Shown here in pieces: positions 8,465 through 17,600 of a stretch of DNA of 64,000 bases. The translations under genes were made by a program, and so were the position numbers. Source of the DNA: Amorphus coralli DSM 19760 (GTDB lineage Bacteria; Pseudomonadota; Alphaproteobacteria; Rhizobiales; Amorphaceae); NCBI RefSeq assembly GCF_000374525.1, contig NZ_KB894578.1:62001-126000 (forward strand), written 5' to 3'. The first letter of the stretch is position 1, and each line of letters starts with the position of its first letter. The notes under the pieces are model-generated. The model saw only the letters and a program-made list of their open reading frames with translations. It was not told the DNA's origin and made no database searches.

Positions 8465-9459
8465 CACTGGTTGGCGGCCTTGTCCGCGTCGGCGGCGCCG
8501 TCGGCGTTCAGGGCGCCGGCAATGGAGTCGGACATGTCACCCATGGCCTTCTCGAAGTCCGGGCCTGACAGATAGCCGGGGGTGATCTTGGCGCGGCTCG
8601 CGAGACGGTCGAACGTCTCGGAATCCATGGCCTTCTTGAAGCGCTCGCGGAGATATTCGGTGGCCGCGTCCGGCGTTCCGGCCGGAGCGACAAGCCCCTT
8701 CATGTTCTCCAGATTCACGTCGTAGCCGAGCTCGGTGAGCGTGGGCACGTCCGGGATTTGCTCGGCGCGGTCGGAGGTGGTCGCCACGGCGTTGACCGTT
8801 CCGGCCGCCACCTGCGCGGCGGCATCGCCCGGCGTGATGATGGTCATGTCGACATGGCCGCCGAGAAGCGCGGCGAGCGCCGGGGCGCCACCCTGGTAGG
8901 GGATGTGCTTCAGGTCGATGTCGGCCTCGTCGGCGAACACCAGGAAGGCGGAGTGCAGGATGCCGCCCGGACCCGACGAGCCGTAGGCGAGCTCGCCCGG
9001 GTTCTCCTTGGCGCGCTCGACGATCGCCTCGACGGAATCGAGACCGCTGCCGGCCTTTGTGACGATGACCATGTGCTCGCGGTTGACGCGGAGTACGCCC
9101 TTGAACTGGTCGAGCGAGTAGTTGGTCTCGCGGTGGTTCGGAACCGAAGTCGATTCGGAGCCACCGGCGACGAGCAGCGTGTGGCCGTCGGGCTCGGCGT
9201 TCGCCACCAGCTCGGCGGCCAGCGTTCCCGACGCACCCGGCCGGTTCACCACCACCAGCGGCACGTCGAAGTGCTCCTGGGCCGCCGACGCGATGAGACG
9301 CGCGGTCTGGTCGGTGCCGCCACCCGGCGCGAAGCCGACGACGATCTGGATGGGGCGTTCCGGCTTCCACTCCCCGTCCTGGGCGTTTGCCGGGGCCAGC
9401 GCGATGGCCGTCATGGCCGCGCCGGCAAGGCCGGCCTTGATGAGATTGCGAATGGTCAT
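8464..9459 (-). CDS. tctC: Tripartite tricarboxylate transporter substrate-binding protein TctC
   Basis: A 331-residue periplasmic solute receptor of the Bug/TctC family. The Sec signal peptide ends at AANAQ-type residues (about 1-26: MTIRNLIKAGLAGAAMTAIA then LAPANA). The mature protein opens with the family signature RPIQIVVGFAPGGGTDQTAR, whose GGG-T loop contacts carboxylate ligands, and has the VVNRPGASG loop at about 72. The start follows TAGGGAGACGAC. It lies second in the operon, 55 bp after the RraA-like gene. Specificity cannot be read from sequence. Confidence 0.95.
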   Translation of the reverse strand: MTIRNLIKAGLAGAAMTAIALAPANAQDGEWKPERPIQIVVGFAPGGGTDQTARLIASAAQEHFDVPLVVVNRPGASGTLAAELVANAEPDGHTLLVAGGSESTSVPNHRETNYSLDQFKGVLRVNREHMVIVTKAGSGLDSVEAIVERAKENPGELAYGSSGPGGILHSAFLVFADEADIDLKHIPYQGGAPALAALLGGHVDMTIITPGDAAAQVAAGTVNAVATTSDRAEQIPDVPTLTELGYDVNLENMKGLVAPAGTPDAATEYLRERFKKAMDSETFDRLASRAKITPGYLSGPDFEKAMGDMSDSIAGALNADGAADADKAANQ

Positions 9460-9514
9460 GTCGTCTCCCTAGGTGAGTGATGGTCTGCTTATTGTTGTCG
9501 GGACGCGATGGCTA

Positions 9515-10201
9515 TCAGATGCCGTCGCATCCCCTTTCGCGAAGAAGCTTGTCCACCCAGGCACGGTCCCAGCCGTCTCCGGCAATGGCCGCCTGGATCT
9601 TCGCTTCGTTCTCCACCTGCTTCTGGGCAAGCGGCAGAATGTCGGGGGCCGCCTCGCGCGGAATGGCGAGGACGCCGTCCTGGTCGCCGATGATGATGTC
9701 GCCGGATGCGACGACCATGCCGTCGAGCGAAATCGGCAGGCCGACCTCGCCGGGACCGTCCTTGTAGGGGCCGCGGTGGCTGACGCCGGCGGCGAAGACC
9801 GGGAAGGTGTCGGCGCCGAGGACATCCATGTCGCGCGTGGCCCCGTTGATGACGAAGCCGACGACGCCGCGGCTGCGGGCATGGGTGATGATCAGTTCGC
9901 CGATCAGGGCGTTGGTGAGATCGCCGCCGGCGTCCACCACGATCACGTCGCCCGGGCGGGCCTCGTCGGCCGCCTTGTGGATCATCAGGTTGTCGCCCGG
10001 CCGCGTCTTCACGGTGAGGGCGGTGCCGGCCAGGCGACCCTTGCCGTCGCGGAACTGGTGCATCGGACGGACGGCGGGACCTGCCGCCGTCATGCGACCC
10101 ATGTTGTCGCTGATGATGGCCGTCGGAATGTCGGCGAATGCCTTGACGAGTGACCCGTCGGCGCGCTCGTGACCACGTACGACGCGGAAGCCAATACCCA
10201 C
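9515..10201 (-). CDS. RraA-like / 4-hydroxy-4-methyl-2-oxoglutarate aldolase family protein
   Basis: A 228-residue protein of the RraA/HMG-aldolase superfamily. Members are either class II retro-aldolases and oxaloacetate decarboxylases acting on 4-hydroxy-2-oxoacids or, in gammaproteobacteria, RNase E inhibitors. The active-site GELI...GVVGFVINGATRDMDVL stretch holds the Arg-Asp pair (R-D of ATRDMD) that binds substrate and metal in the aldolases. VVDAGGDLTNALIGELI precedes it. It is the first gene of a catabolic operon and divergent from a LysR regulator, so an aldolase or decarboxylase role is much more likely than RNA metabolism. Confidence 0.88.
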   Translation of the reverse strand: MGIGFRVVRGHERADGSLVKAFADIPTAIISDNMGRMTAAGPAVRPMHQFRDGKGRLAGTALTVKTRPGDNLMIHKAADEARPGDVIVVDAGGDLTNALIGELIITHARSRGVVGFVINGATRDMDVLGADTFPVFAAGVSHRGPYKDGPGEVGLPISLDGMVVASGDIIIGDQDGVLAIPREAAPDILPLAQKQVENEAKIQAAIAGDGWDRAWVDKLLRERGCDGI

Positions 10202-10260
10202 GCTCAGTCCTCCCTATGGGTTTCCTTTTGCGCAGAGCTTGTCCGGCCGTTACGATGCGG

Positions 10261-10287
10261 TCAAATAGCGTTTTGGCACTGTATTGA
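10261..10287. promoter_or_regulatory. Possible LysR operator between divergent genes
   Basis: In the 105-bp gap between the RraA-like operon and the divergent LysR gene, TCAAATA (10261-10267) faces TATTGA (10282-10287), an imperfect dyad with one extra A in the left arm and an AT-rich setting. LysR-type regulators commonly bind such a dyad between themselves and their target. No other clear element is seen in this gap. Confidence 0.4.
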
Positions 10288-10306
10288 TAACGGTTCGGCA
10301 TCAATC

Positions 10307-11197
10307 ATGATCGAGACACGATTGCTGCGCTCCTTCACCGTGGTTGCGGAGGAATTGCATTTCGGCCGAGCCGCGCGTCGGCTGTCCATTGCCCAGCCTG
10401 CGCTTACCCGCCAGGTCCAGCAGTTGGAGGAGCGGCTCAGCGTGGCGCTGTTCGTGCGCTCCGCGCGCCGTGTGGCGCTGACGGCAGCCGGCCGTATCTT
10501 CCTGCAGCGTGCCCGTGCCATTCTCAATCAGATCGAGGAGGCGGGAGCGGAGGCGCGGCGTGTCGAGGCGGGGCAGGAGGGCATCGTCCGTGTCGGCTTC
10601 ATTCATTCGTCGACCTACGGCATCGCCCCGACGATCATCCGCCGCTTTCGCAGCCGCTTTCCCTCGGTGCTTCTCGACCTGCACGAGATGCCCATCGACG
10701 CCCAGGTGGCGGCGCTCATCGACGGAACCATCGATGTCGGCATTCTGCGGACGCCGCTGGCCGATCCGCGCCTGACCAGCCGGGTACTGGCCAGCGAATG
10801 CTTCGTCATCGCATTGCCGGACACCCATCCGCTGGCCGACCGGGCCAGCGTACCGCTCGCGGCTGTGGCATCGGAGACCTTCATCTTCTTCACCCAGGAG
10901 CGCAGCCCGCTCCTCTACGAGACCATCAATGCCATGTGCCGGGAGGCGGGGTTCGCCCCGCGGGTGGAGCAGCACGCGACGCAGATCCACACCATGCTCG
11001 GCCTCGTGGCCGCCGGCCTCGGCATCGCCATCGTGCCGGACGTGGCGCGCAAGCTGATGCTGCCCAATGTGACCTTCTGCGAGATCGCGGACGACGCCCG
11101 GACGGTGGATGTCGCGCTCGGCTGGCGGATCACCGACGACAATCCGGCGGTTTCCGCCTTCGTCGCGATCACGACCGGGACCGGTGGAGAGGCGTGA
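10307..11197 (+). CDS. LysR-family transcriptional regulator
   Basis: A 296-residue LysR-type regulator. The N-terminal winged helix is clear: LLRSFTVVAEELHFGRAARRLSIAQPALTRQVQQLE (about residues 5-40), followed by a linker helix and a two-lobed inducer-binding domain (about 90-290). The frame is open upstream to 10169, but the HTH signature starts at MIETRLLRSF, so ATG 10307 is taken. It is divergent from the TTT/dehydrogenase operon, the classical arrangement for its own target, and the co-inducer is probably the transported acid or a product of it. Confidence 0.93.
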   Translation: MIETRLLRSFTVVAEELHFGRAARRLSIAQPALTRQVQQLEERLSVALFVRSARRVALTAAGRIFLQRARAILNQIEEAGAEARRVEAGQEGIVRVGFIHSSTYGIAPTIIRRFRSRFPSVLLDLHEMPIDAQVAALIDGTIDVGILRTPLADPRLTSRVLASECFVIALPDTHPLADRASVPLAAVASETFIFFTQERSPLLYETINAMCREAGFAPRVEQHATQIHTMLGLVAAGLGIAIVPDVARKLMLPNVTFCEIADDARTVDVALGWRITDDNPAVSAFVAITTGTGGEA

Positions 11198-11338
11198 CAC
11201 GGGGGCATTGGGTCGCGGGGCGGGGCGATGGCAAAACGGCGCGCGCGCACTAGACTTAGCGACCGAACGAGACCACGGACGATCACCGGGTTGCCGGTGC
11301 GGTCGATCTCATTGCGAACCAGTGGATAGAAACGGCGC

Positions 11339-12991
11339 GTGTCAGCGACCAGCCAGCGACAAAGGGCGAAGGAGCGGATCATCGCGCCGGTTGCCCGTGA
11401 CCTCAGGATCGCGGGGGCGCTTTCGGTATTCGCCGGCGCGCTCTGGCCTGTCCAGGCGGCGGCCATCGCCTGGGCGGTCGCGGGCTGGACGCAAGGGTTG
11501 CCGCCCATGGAGCGTGCCTGGCCTGCGGCAGTGGTGTTCGTTGCCTGCGGCGTCGTCCGCGCCGCGATCGAGCACCACTCCGGCGGCATCCTTTTCCGCG
11601 CCGCCGACCGCACCATTGCCCGCGAGCGGGCGGCCCTGATCCAGCGCGAGGCCCGGGCGTCGGCCGCGGAGGGCTCCGCCTCGGTCGCCTCGCTCGTGGT
11701 GCAGAAGCTGCCGCTGCTCGGGCCTTGGATCACGCGGTATCACGTCGCGATGATGCGGGTCTCGATCCTGCCGCTGCTGCTCGTTGCGCTGGCCTTCTGG
11801 ATCTCCTGGGTGGCGGGCCTCGTGCTGCTGGTAGCCGGGCCCCTGATCCCCGTCTTCATGGCGCTGGTCGGCATGGCCGCCGAGGATGCCTCGCGCCGGC
11901 AGATGGACGAGATCGGGTCCATGAACGACATGCTCATGGACCGGCTGTCGGCCATGCTCGACATCCGCCTACTCGGCGCCGCGGACCGGGCCGCCGAGGA
12001 CTTCTCGGAGCGGGCCGAAACGCTCCGCGAGCGGACCATGGAGGTCCTGCGCATCGCCTTCCTGTCCTCCACGGTGCTGGAGCTCTTCTCCGCGATCGGC
12101 GTGGCGATGGTTGCCGTTTTCGTCGGGTTCATGCTGCTCGGCGCGGTGGGCTACGGCTTCTGGGGCACGCCGCTGACGCTGGGCGAGGGTTTGTTCCTGC
12201 TCCTGATCGCGCCGGATTTCTTCCAGCCCATGCGCGATCTCGCCGCCGCCTGGCACGATCGGGCGGCGGGCTATGCGGTGGTCGCTGACCTCGACGCCCT
12301 CGATGCCGAGGAGCGGATCCCGTTCGTCGGGGAGGGGCGCGCCATTGCGCCCCTGCCGGGGCCGCTGTCGCTGGAGTTAAAGGGCGCGGTTGCCGTTCTG
12401 CGCGGGGTGGACGTGGCACTGCCCGACCTTGCCCTGAAGGCCGGCGAAACCCTGGCTCTGACCGGCCCGAGCGGGGTCGGCAAGAGCACTGCGCTTGCCG
12501 CGATCGCCGGTCTGGCGCCGCTGCGCTCCGGCCGCATCAGTGTTTGCGGCGCCACCCTCGATGCAGCAACCGCCGATGCCTGGCGTGCCCGCCTCGCGTT
12601 GGTGCCGCAGCGACCGCACTTTCCCGACCTGAGCCTCGGCGAGTGGCTCGACGTGCGCGGCACCGGTGCGGATCCGTGGCACGCGCTGCGTCTTGCCGAC
12701 GCCGAGGGGATCGTCGAGCGTTTGCCGGAAGGCCTGGCCACGCGTCTCGGCGAGACCGGAGGTGGCGTGTCCGGCGGCGAAGCGCGCCGGCTGATGATCG
12801 CCCGCGCCGTCATGGCCGGTGGCGACCTCGTCCTGGCCGACGAGCCCACCGCCGATCTCGATTCCGAAACGGCGGAGCGCATCATCGCGGCGCTGAAGCG
12901 TCTCAACGCGGAGGGACGGGCCGTCATCGTGGCCACGCACGACCCGGTGCTTGCTGCCGTCATGGACCGTCAGCTGGAGATCGCGCCGTGA
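11339..12991 (+). CDS. cydD: Thiol reductant ABC exporter subunit CydD
   Basis: A 550-residue half-transporter: six N-terminal membrane helices (about 20-300) and a C-terminal ATPase with Walker A GPSGVGKST (about 378), signature VSGGEARRLMIARA and Walker B LVLADEPTADLD. CydDC exports or reduces cysteine/glutathione in the periplasm and is needed to assemble cytochrome bd. The start is GTG 11339. The 142-bp gap upstream, after the LysR gene, should hold the promoter; CTAGACTT at 11250 also occurs at 22680 before the Crp-family gene. The stop overlaps the cydC start (GTGA). Confidence 0.92.
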   Translation: MSATSQRQRAKERIIAPVARDLRIAGALSVFAGALWPVQAAAIAWAVAGWTQGLPPMERAWPAAVVFVACGVVRAAIEHHSGGILFRAADRTIARERAALIQREARASAAEGSASVASLVVQKLPLLGPWITRYHVAMMRVSILPLLLVALAFWISWVAGLVLLVAGPLIPVFMALVGMAAEDASRRQMDEIGSMNDMLMDRLSAMLDIRLLGAADRAAEDFSERAETLRERTMEVLRIAFLSSTVLELFSAIGVAMVAVFVGFMLLGAVGYGFWGTPLTLGEGLFLLLIAPDFFQPMRDLAAAWHDRAAGYAVVADLDALDAEERIPFVGEGRAIAPLPGPLSLELKGAVAVLRGVDVALPDLALKAGETLALTGPSGVGKSTALAAIAGLAPLRSGRISVCGATLDAATADAWRARLALVPQRPHFPDLSLGEWLDVRGTGADPWHALRLADAEGIVERLPEGLATRLGETGGGVSGGEARRLMIARAVMAGGDLVLADEPTADLDSETAERIIAALKRLNAEGRAVIVATHDPVLAAVMDRQLEIAP

Positions 12992-14601
12992 AGCCCGTTC
13001 TGCGCATCGTTCGGCTGCTTCTCTCTGCCGCGCCCTGGGCGATGGCGCGTGGCGCCGCACTCTCGGTGGTCGTGCTTCTCATGGGCGCGGCGCTCCTCGC
13101 CCTGTCAGGCTGGTTCATCACCGCGACCGGGCTGGCGGGCCTCGCCGGCATCGGCATCGCCTTCGACGTCTTTCGTCCCTCCGCCGGTGTCCGCTTTCTG
13201 GCGCTCGGCCGGACCGCCGCCCGCTATGGCGAGCGCCTGCTGACCCACGATGCGACCCTGCGCGCGCTGGCGGCCCTGCGGGTCACGCTGCTCAGGCGTC
13301 ACACCGGCGCCGATGCCCGGGCGCTGATGGGGCTGCGTAGCGAGAGTGCGCTCACCCGGATCGTCTCCGACGTCGATGCGCTGGACGGGCTGATCCTGCG
13401 TCTGGTGCTGCCGGTCGGTGCGGCCATCGCCACGCATCTCATCGTCTTCGCAGCGCTCGGCTGGATCGTCGGCTGGCCGGTGGCGCTGGTGGTGCTTGCG
13501 GGCACCGTCCCGGTCTCCGTGCTTATCCTTTGGCGGCTGGCGCTGCGCGGCATCGTGCCGTCGGCCCGGATCGAAGAGGAGGGGCAGAGCCTGCGCCGGG
13601 GCGTTATCGACACCATCCGCGACCGGGACGCCCTGATCCTCTCCGGTGCCCTGCCGCGCCGCGAGGAGGGGCTGCTTGATATCGATGCCTCGGTGCGGGC
13701 CGCCACCGCAGCACTCGACCGGGCCGAACGGTCCTCCGGCTTCCTCCTGTCCAGCCTCATCGCCGTCGTCGCTGCGGCGGCCTTCCTGGCCGGCGGGTCG
13801 CTGCTTGCTGCAGGGCAGGTGGATGCGGCGGTCGCCGTCATCGGCCTGTTCGTATCACTTGCGCTGGCCGAGGCCGTGCTGCCGTTGCGGCGCGGATTCG
13901 CCGAGCTGGGCCGAATGGTCGGCGCGGCCCGGCGCATCGAGCCCGACAATGTTGCGCCGACCCGGCAGCCGGGCACTGGGCGCGGAGAAGGGCAGGCTGT
14001 GCTGACAGTGGTGCGGCCCGACTTCCGTCTTTCGCTTTCCGCGGGTGAAGCCGTGGCGCTGACCGGACCGTCCGGGGCCGGCAAGACGACGCTGCTGATG
14101 CAGATCGCGGGGCTCGCCGACGCCACGGATATCCGGGTGAAGGGACTGCCCCCTCGCGACTGGGACGATCCGGCACTCCGCGACGTCGTCACGGCGCTGC
14201 CGCAGCGCAGCGCCCTTCTTGCGGGCACCATCTGGGACAATCTCGCGCTGGCCGGCGAGACCGATCCCTCGGCCATGTGGGCGGCACTGGAGGCCGTGGC
14301 GCTGGCCGATGCCATCGAGGCGCGCGGCGGCCTGGAAATGCGACTTGGCGAGGGCGGTGCGGGACTTTCCGGCGGGCAGTTCCGGCGTCTGGCGCTCGCC
14401 CGCGCCGTGTTGCGCCGGCCAGAGCTCCTGCTTCTCGACGAGCCGGGCGAGGGGCTCGATGCGGACACCGCCAAGCGTGTCCTCGACAACGTGCGGGCCG
14501 CGCTTCCACAAGCCGCGATCCTGGCGGTCATGCATCGCGGCTTCGATCATGCGGTCTTCGACCGCACCGTGCGCCTCGGGCGCCCGGAGCAGATCTCCTG
14601 A
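12988..14601 (+). CDS. cydC: Thiol reductant ABC exporter subunit CydC
   Basis: A 537-residue partner half-transporter of CydD. It has membrane helices to about residue 300 and an ATPase with GPSGAGKTT (about 358), LSGGQFRRLALARAVL and LLLDEPGEGLD. The reading frame is open far upstream, but homology starts at KPVLRIVRLLLSAAPWAMARGA, giving GTG 12988 inside the cydD stop codon (translational coupling). A 206-bp gap with its own operator separates it from cydA, so cydDC and cydABX may be separately controlled. Confidence 0.92.
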   Translation: MKPVLRIVRLLLSAAPWAMARGAALSVVVLLMGAALLALSGWFITATGLAGLAGIGIAFDVFRPSAGVRFLALGRTAARYGERLLTHDATLRALAALRVTLLRRHTGADARALMGLRSESALTRIVSDVDALDGLILRLVLPVGAAIATHLIVFAALGWIVGWPVALVVLAGTVPVSVLILWRLALRGIVPSARIEEEGQSLRRGVIDTIRDRDALILSGALPRREEGLLDIDASVRAATAALDRAERSSGFLLSSLIAVVAAAAFLAGGSLLAAGQVDAAVAVIGLFVSLALAEAVLPLRRGFAELGRMVGAARRIEPDNVAPTRQPGTGRGEGQAVLTVVRPDFRLSLSAGEAVALTGPSGAGKTTLLMQIAGLADATDIRVKGLPPRDWDDPALRDVVTALPQRSALLAGTIWDNLALAGETDPSAMWAALEAVALADAIEARGGLEMRLGEGGAGLSGGQFRRLALARAVLRRPELLLLDEPGEGLDADTAKRVLDNVRAALPQAAILAVMHRGFDHAVFDRTVRLGRPEQIS

Positions 14602-14695
14602 GCCCTCAAATTTCGGCGCAATGTGCCGTCCCGGCTGCGACCTTCCGTCCCTACTGTTGATCCTCTTCAAGGCGCGCTCTGCCGCACCCGGTTTC

Positions 14696-14710
14696 GGTGA
14701 CGATGTCACC
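14696..14710. promoter_or_regulatory. Palindromic operator 1, upstream of cydA
   Basis: Perfect 15-bp palindrome GGTGAC-GAT-GTCACC. Its centre (14703) lies 30 bp before TATGGC (14733), a candidate -10 hexamer, and about 105 bp before the cydA start. Near-identical palindromes sit at 17821 and 23565, each ahead of a sulfur operon. The likely reader is the Crp-family protein at 22745-23437, whose recognition helix has the CRP-like R-E-x3-R pattern expected to read GTGA. Confidence 0.65.
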
Positions 14711-14807
14711 AAGGCGCAGTCGGTGGCCGGCGTATGGCAGCCACGGCGTTCGGTGCGACCTCGCCAGACACCCGTGGTCGCTGCGCCGGGTTTGAGGAGA
14801 TGTTGGA

Positions 14808-16424
14808 ATGGAGCTCGATATCGTCGAGCTGTCTCGCCTCCAGTTCGCGATGACAGCGATGTATCACTTCCTCTTCGTGCCGCTGACGCTGGGCCTGTCA
14901 GTCCTCGTCGCGATCATGGAGACCGTTTACGTCATGACCGGCCGTCCGATCTGGCGGCAGATGACCAAGTTCTGGGGTGCGCTCTTCGGCATCAACTTCG
15001 TGCTGGGCGTTGCTACCGGGATCACCATGGAATTCCAGTTCGGCATGAACTGGAGCTACTACAGCCACTACGTCGGCGACATCTTCGGCGCGCCGCTGGC
15101 GATCGAGGGCCTGATGGCCTTCTTCCTCGAGGCGACATTCGTCGGGCTGTTCTTCTTTGGCTGGGACAAGCTCTCCCGCCGCGCCCACCTGACCGTCACC
15201 TGGCTGGTCGCCATCGGCTCGAACTTCTCCGCGCTGTGGATCCTGATCGCCAACGGCTGGATGCAGAACCCGGTTGGCGCAGCCTTCAATCCCGACACCA
15301 TGCGCATGGAGATGACGTCCTTTTTCGACGTGCTGTTCAACGAGGTGGCCCAGGCCAAGTTCGTGCACACCGTGTCCGCCGGCTACGTGACGGCCGCAGT
15401 CTTCGTGCTCGGCGTGTCGGCCTGGTACCTGCTGAATGACCGCCACACGCGCCTGGCCCGCCGCTCCATCACGGTGGCCGCCTCGTTCGGCCTGGCCGCG
15501 ACGCTCTCCGTTGTCGTGCTGGGCGACGAGTCGGGCTACTCGGCGAGCCATACCCAGAAGATGAAGCTCGCCGCCATCGAGGGCATGTGGGAGACCCATT
15601 CGGCCCCGGCGCCGTTCACGGCGATCGGTTTTCCCGACAAGGAAGCTCGCGAGACCCACTATGCCATCGAGATCCCGCTGGTCATGGGGCTGATCGGCAC
15701 GCGATCGCTCACCGAGGAAATTCCGGGCATCAACGACCTCGTGGATGAGGCAAGACGGCGGATCGAGAGCGGCATCGTCGCCTACGACGCGCTGATGACC
15801 ATCCGCGAGAACCGCGACGCCACACCGGCGGCCGTCCGCGAGACCTTCGAGGCCAACTCGAACAATCTCGGCTTCGCCTTCCTGCTGCTGCGCTACATGG
15901 ACGACCCGCGCGAGGCCACGGCCGAGGATATCGCCCGAGCCGCCGATGATACGATTCCTGGCGTGGCACCACTCTTCTGGGCCTTCCGGATCATGGTCGG
16001 TCTCGGCTTCGCCTTCATCGCGGTGATGGCCTACTTCTTCTGGCGCTCATCCTTCTGCCAGCAGAGCTATCCGCGCTGGGCGCTGCGGCTCGCCGTCCTA
16101 ATCATTCCCGCTCCGTGGATCGCGGCCGAGCTCGGCTGGTTCGTGGCGGAGTTCGGCCGCCAGCCGTGGACGGTGGACGGTGTCTTGCCGACCGCGCTGT
16201 CGGTCAGCCACCTGAGCGTCCAGGACCTGATGCTGACGCTTGCCGGGTTCGTCACCTTCTACACGGTCCTCTTCATCATCGAGATGGGGCTGATGCTGAA
16301 ATATATCCGCAAGGGTCCGTTCCAGGACGTGGAAGAAACCGAAGCCTGGGAGGCCCGGCACGAACACCGCCTGCGCACCCATGACGGCCAGGGGCCGTTC
16401 GCCGATCCGGAGTACGCGTCATGA
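14808..16424 (+). CDS. cydA: Cytochrome bd ubiquinol oxidase subunit I
   Basis: A 538-residue quinol oxidase subunit with about nine membrane helices. The heme ligands are visible: His20 (MYHFLFVPLT; the high-spin heme ligand in E. coli CydA), His187 (AKFVHTVSAGY) and Met in FWAFRIMVGLGF (about 394), for low-spin b558. Glu100 and Glu108 (IEGLMAFFLEA) match the proton-channel acids. The Q-loop GTRSLTEEIPGINDLV (about 290-305) is followed by a long insert, as in the long-Q-loop E. coli type. bd oxidases reduce O2 with quinol and tolerate sulfide and NO, which fits the sulfur genes downstream. Confidence 0.97.
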   Translation: MELDIVELSRLQFAMTAMYHFLFVPLTLGLSVLVAIMETVYVMTGRPIWRQMTKFWGALFGINFVLGVATGITMEFQFGMNWSYYSHYVGDIFGAPLAIEGLMAFFLEATFVGLFFFGWDKLSRRAHLTVTWLVAIGSNFSALWILIANGWMQNPVGAAFNPDTMRMEMTSFFDVLFNEVAQAKFVHTVSAGYVTAAVFVLGVSAWYLLNDRHTRLARRSITVAASFGLAATLSVVVLGDESGYSASHTQKMKLAAIEGMWETHSAPAPFTAIGFPDKEARETHYAIEIPLVMGLIGTRSLTEEIPGINDLVDEARRRIESGIVAYDALMTIRENRDATPAAVRETFEANSNNLGFAFLLLRYMDDPREATAEDIARAADDTIPGVAPLFWAFRIMVGLGFAFIAVMAYFFWRSSFCQQSYPRWALRLAVLIIPAPWIAAELGWFVAEFGRQPWTVDGVLPTALSVSHLSVQDLMLTLAGFVTFYTVLFIIEMGLMLKYIRKGPFQDVEETEAWEARHEHRLRTHDGQGPFADPEYAS

Positions 16425-17584
16425 TCCTCTTCGAGTATGTCGACTACGGCCTTCTGCGCGTCATCTGGTGGGTGCTGCTCGGCGTCCTGCTCATCGGCTT
16501 CGCTCTCACCGACGGCTTCGACATGGGGGTGGGGGCGCTCTTGCCCTTCGTCGGCAGGACCGACGTGGAGCGGCGCGTGGTCATCAACACGGTCGGCCCG
16601 GTCTGGGAGGGCAACCAGGTCTGGTTCATCCTCGGAGGTGGCGCGATCTTCGCCGCCTGGCCGCCGCTCTACGCGGTGAGCTTCTCCGGCTTCTATCTGG
16701 CGATGTTCGCGGTGCTCGCCGCGCTCATCCTGCGGCCGGTCGCCTTCAAATACCGTTCCAAGCGCGAGGACGGGGCATGGCGCAGCGGCTGGGACTGGGC
16801 CCTTTTCGTCGGCGGTGCCGTCCCGGCGCTGATCTTCGGCGTCGCTGTCGGAAACGTGCTGCAGGGCGTGCCGTTCGAACTCACGCCGGATCTCTTCTCG
16901 CGCTACGAGGGCAGCTACTACGGAAAATTCTTCGGGCTTCTGAACCCGTTCGCGCTGCTGACCGGTGTCGTCTCGCTGGCCATGCTGCTCACCCACGGTG
17001 CCGCGTGGCTGTCGCTGAAGGCCGAAGGCCCAGTGGCCGAGCGGGCCAGAAGAATTGGCAGCGTGACCGGGTTCGTCACCATCGCGGGCTACGCTCTCGC
17101 CGGTGTCTGGCTGGCCTTTGGTATCCAGGGCTACGCCATCGTTGGCGAGGTCGTGACCGACGGGCCGTCCAACCCGCTCTACACGGAGGTGGAACGCACC
17201 GCGTCGTGGCTAGCCGCCTACTCGGAGCGTCCGTGGATTGCGATCGCGCCGATCCTCGGCTTCCTCGGCATGGCGCTCGCGGTACGCGGGCTCAGGGCGG
17301 GGCGCGAGGTGTCGACGCTGCTCTGGTCGAAGCTCGGCATCTTCGGCGCGATCTCCTCGGTCGGGCTGACGATGTTCCCGTTCATTCTGCCGTCCTCGAT
17401 CAATGCGCGTTCGTCTCTCACGGTCTGGGACAGCTCGTCGTCCCATCTGACGCTGTTCATCATGCTGGTGGTCACGGTGATCTTCATGCCGCTGATCCTC
17501 GCCTACACGGCGTGGGTCTACAAAGTCCTGTGGGGCAAGGTCACCGAGGCCAGCGTCACCGGCGACACCCATAACGTCTACTGA
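16421..17584 (+). CDS. cydB: Cytochrome bd ubiquinol oxidase subunit II
   Basis: A 387-residue partner of CydA. The N-terminal family signature is clear: LTDGFDMGVGALLPF (about 28-42) and NTVGPVWEGNQVWFILGGGAIFAAWP (about 55-80), followed by helices to the C-terminus. It overlaps cydA by 4 bp (ATGA). It carries no heme of its own but stabilises the complex and lines the proton path in known structures. It is followed 16 bp later by cydX. Confidence 0.97.
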   Translation: MILFEYVDYGLLRVIWWVLLGVLLIGFALTDGFDMGVGALLPFVGRTDVERRVVINTVGPVWEGNQVWFILGGGAIFAAWPPLYAVSFSGFYLAMFAVLAALILRPVAFKYRSKREDGAWRSGWDWALFVGGAVPALIFGVAVGNVLQGVPFELTPDLFSRYEGSYYGKFFGLLNPFALLTGVVSLAMLLTHGAAWLSLKAEGPVAERARRIGSVTGFVTIAGYALAGVWLAFGIQGYAIVGEVVTDGPSNPLYTEVERTASWLAAYSERPWIAIAPILGFLGMALAVRGLRAGREVSTLLWSKLGIFGAISSVGLTMFPFILPSSINARSSLTVWDSSSSHLTLFIMLVVTVIFMPLILAYTAWVYKVLWGKVTEASVTGDTHNVY

Positions 17585-17600
17585 GAACGGAGCACGCGGG

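Noticed and set aside
9515-10201. Calling the RraA-like protein a ribonuclease E inhibitor.
   Set aside because: It heads a catabolic operon and has the aldolase Arg-Asp pair; the RNase inhibitor role belongs to gammaproteobacterial RraA.
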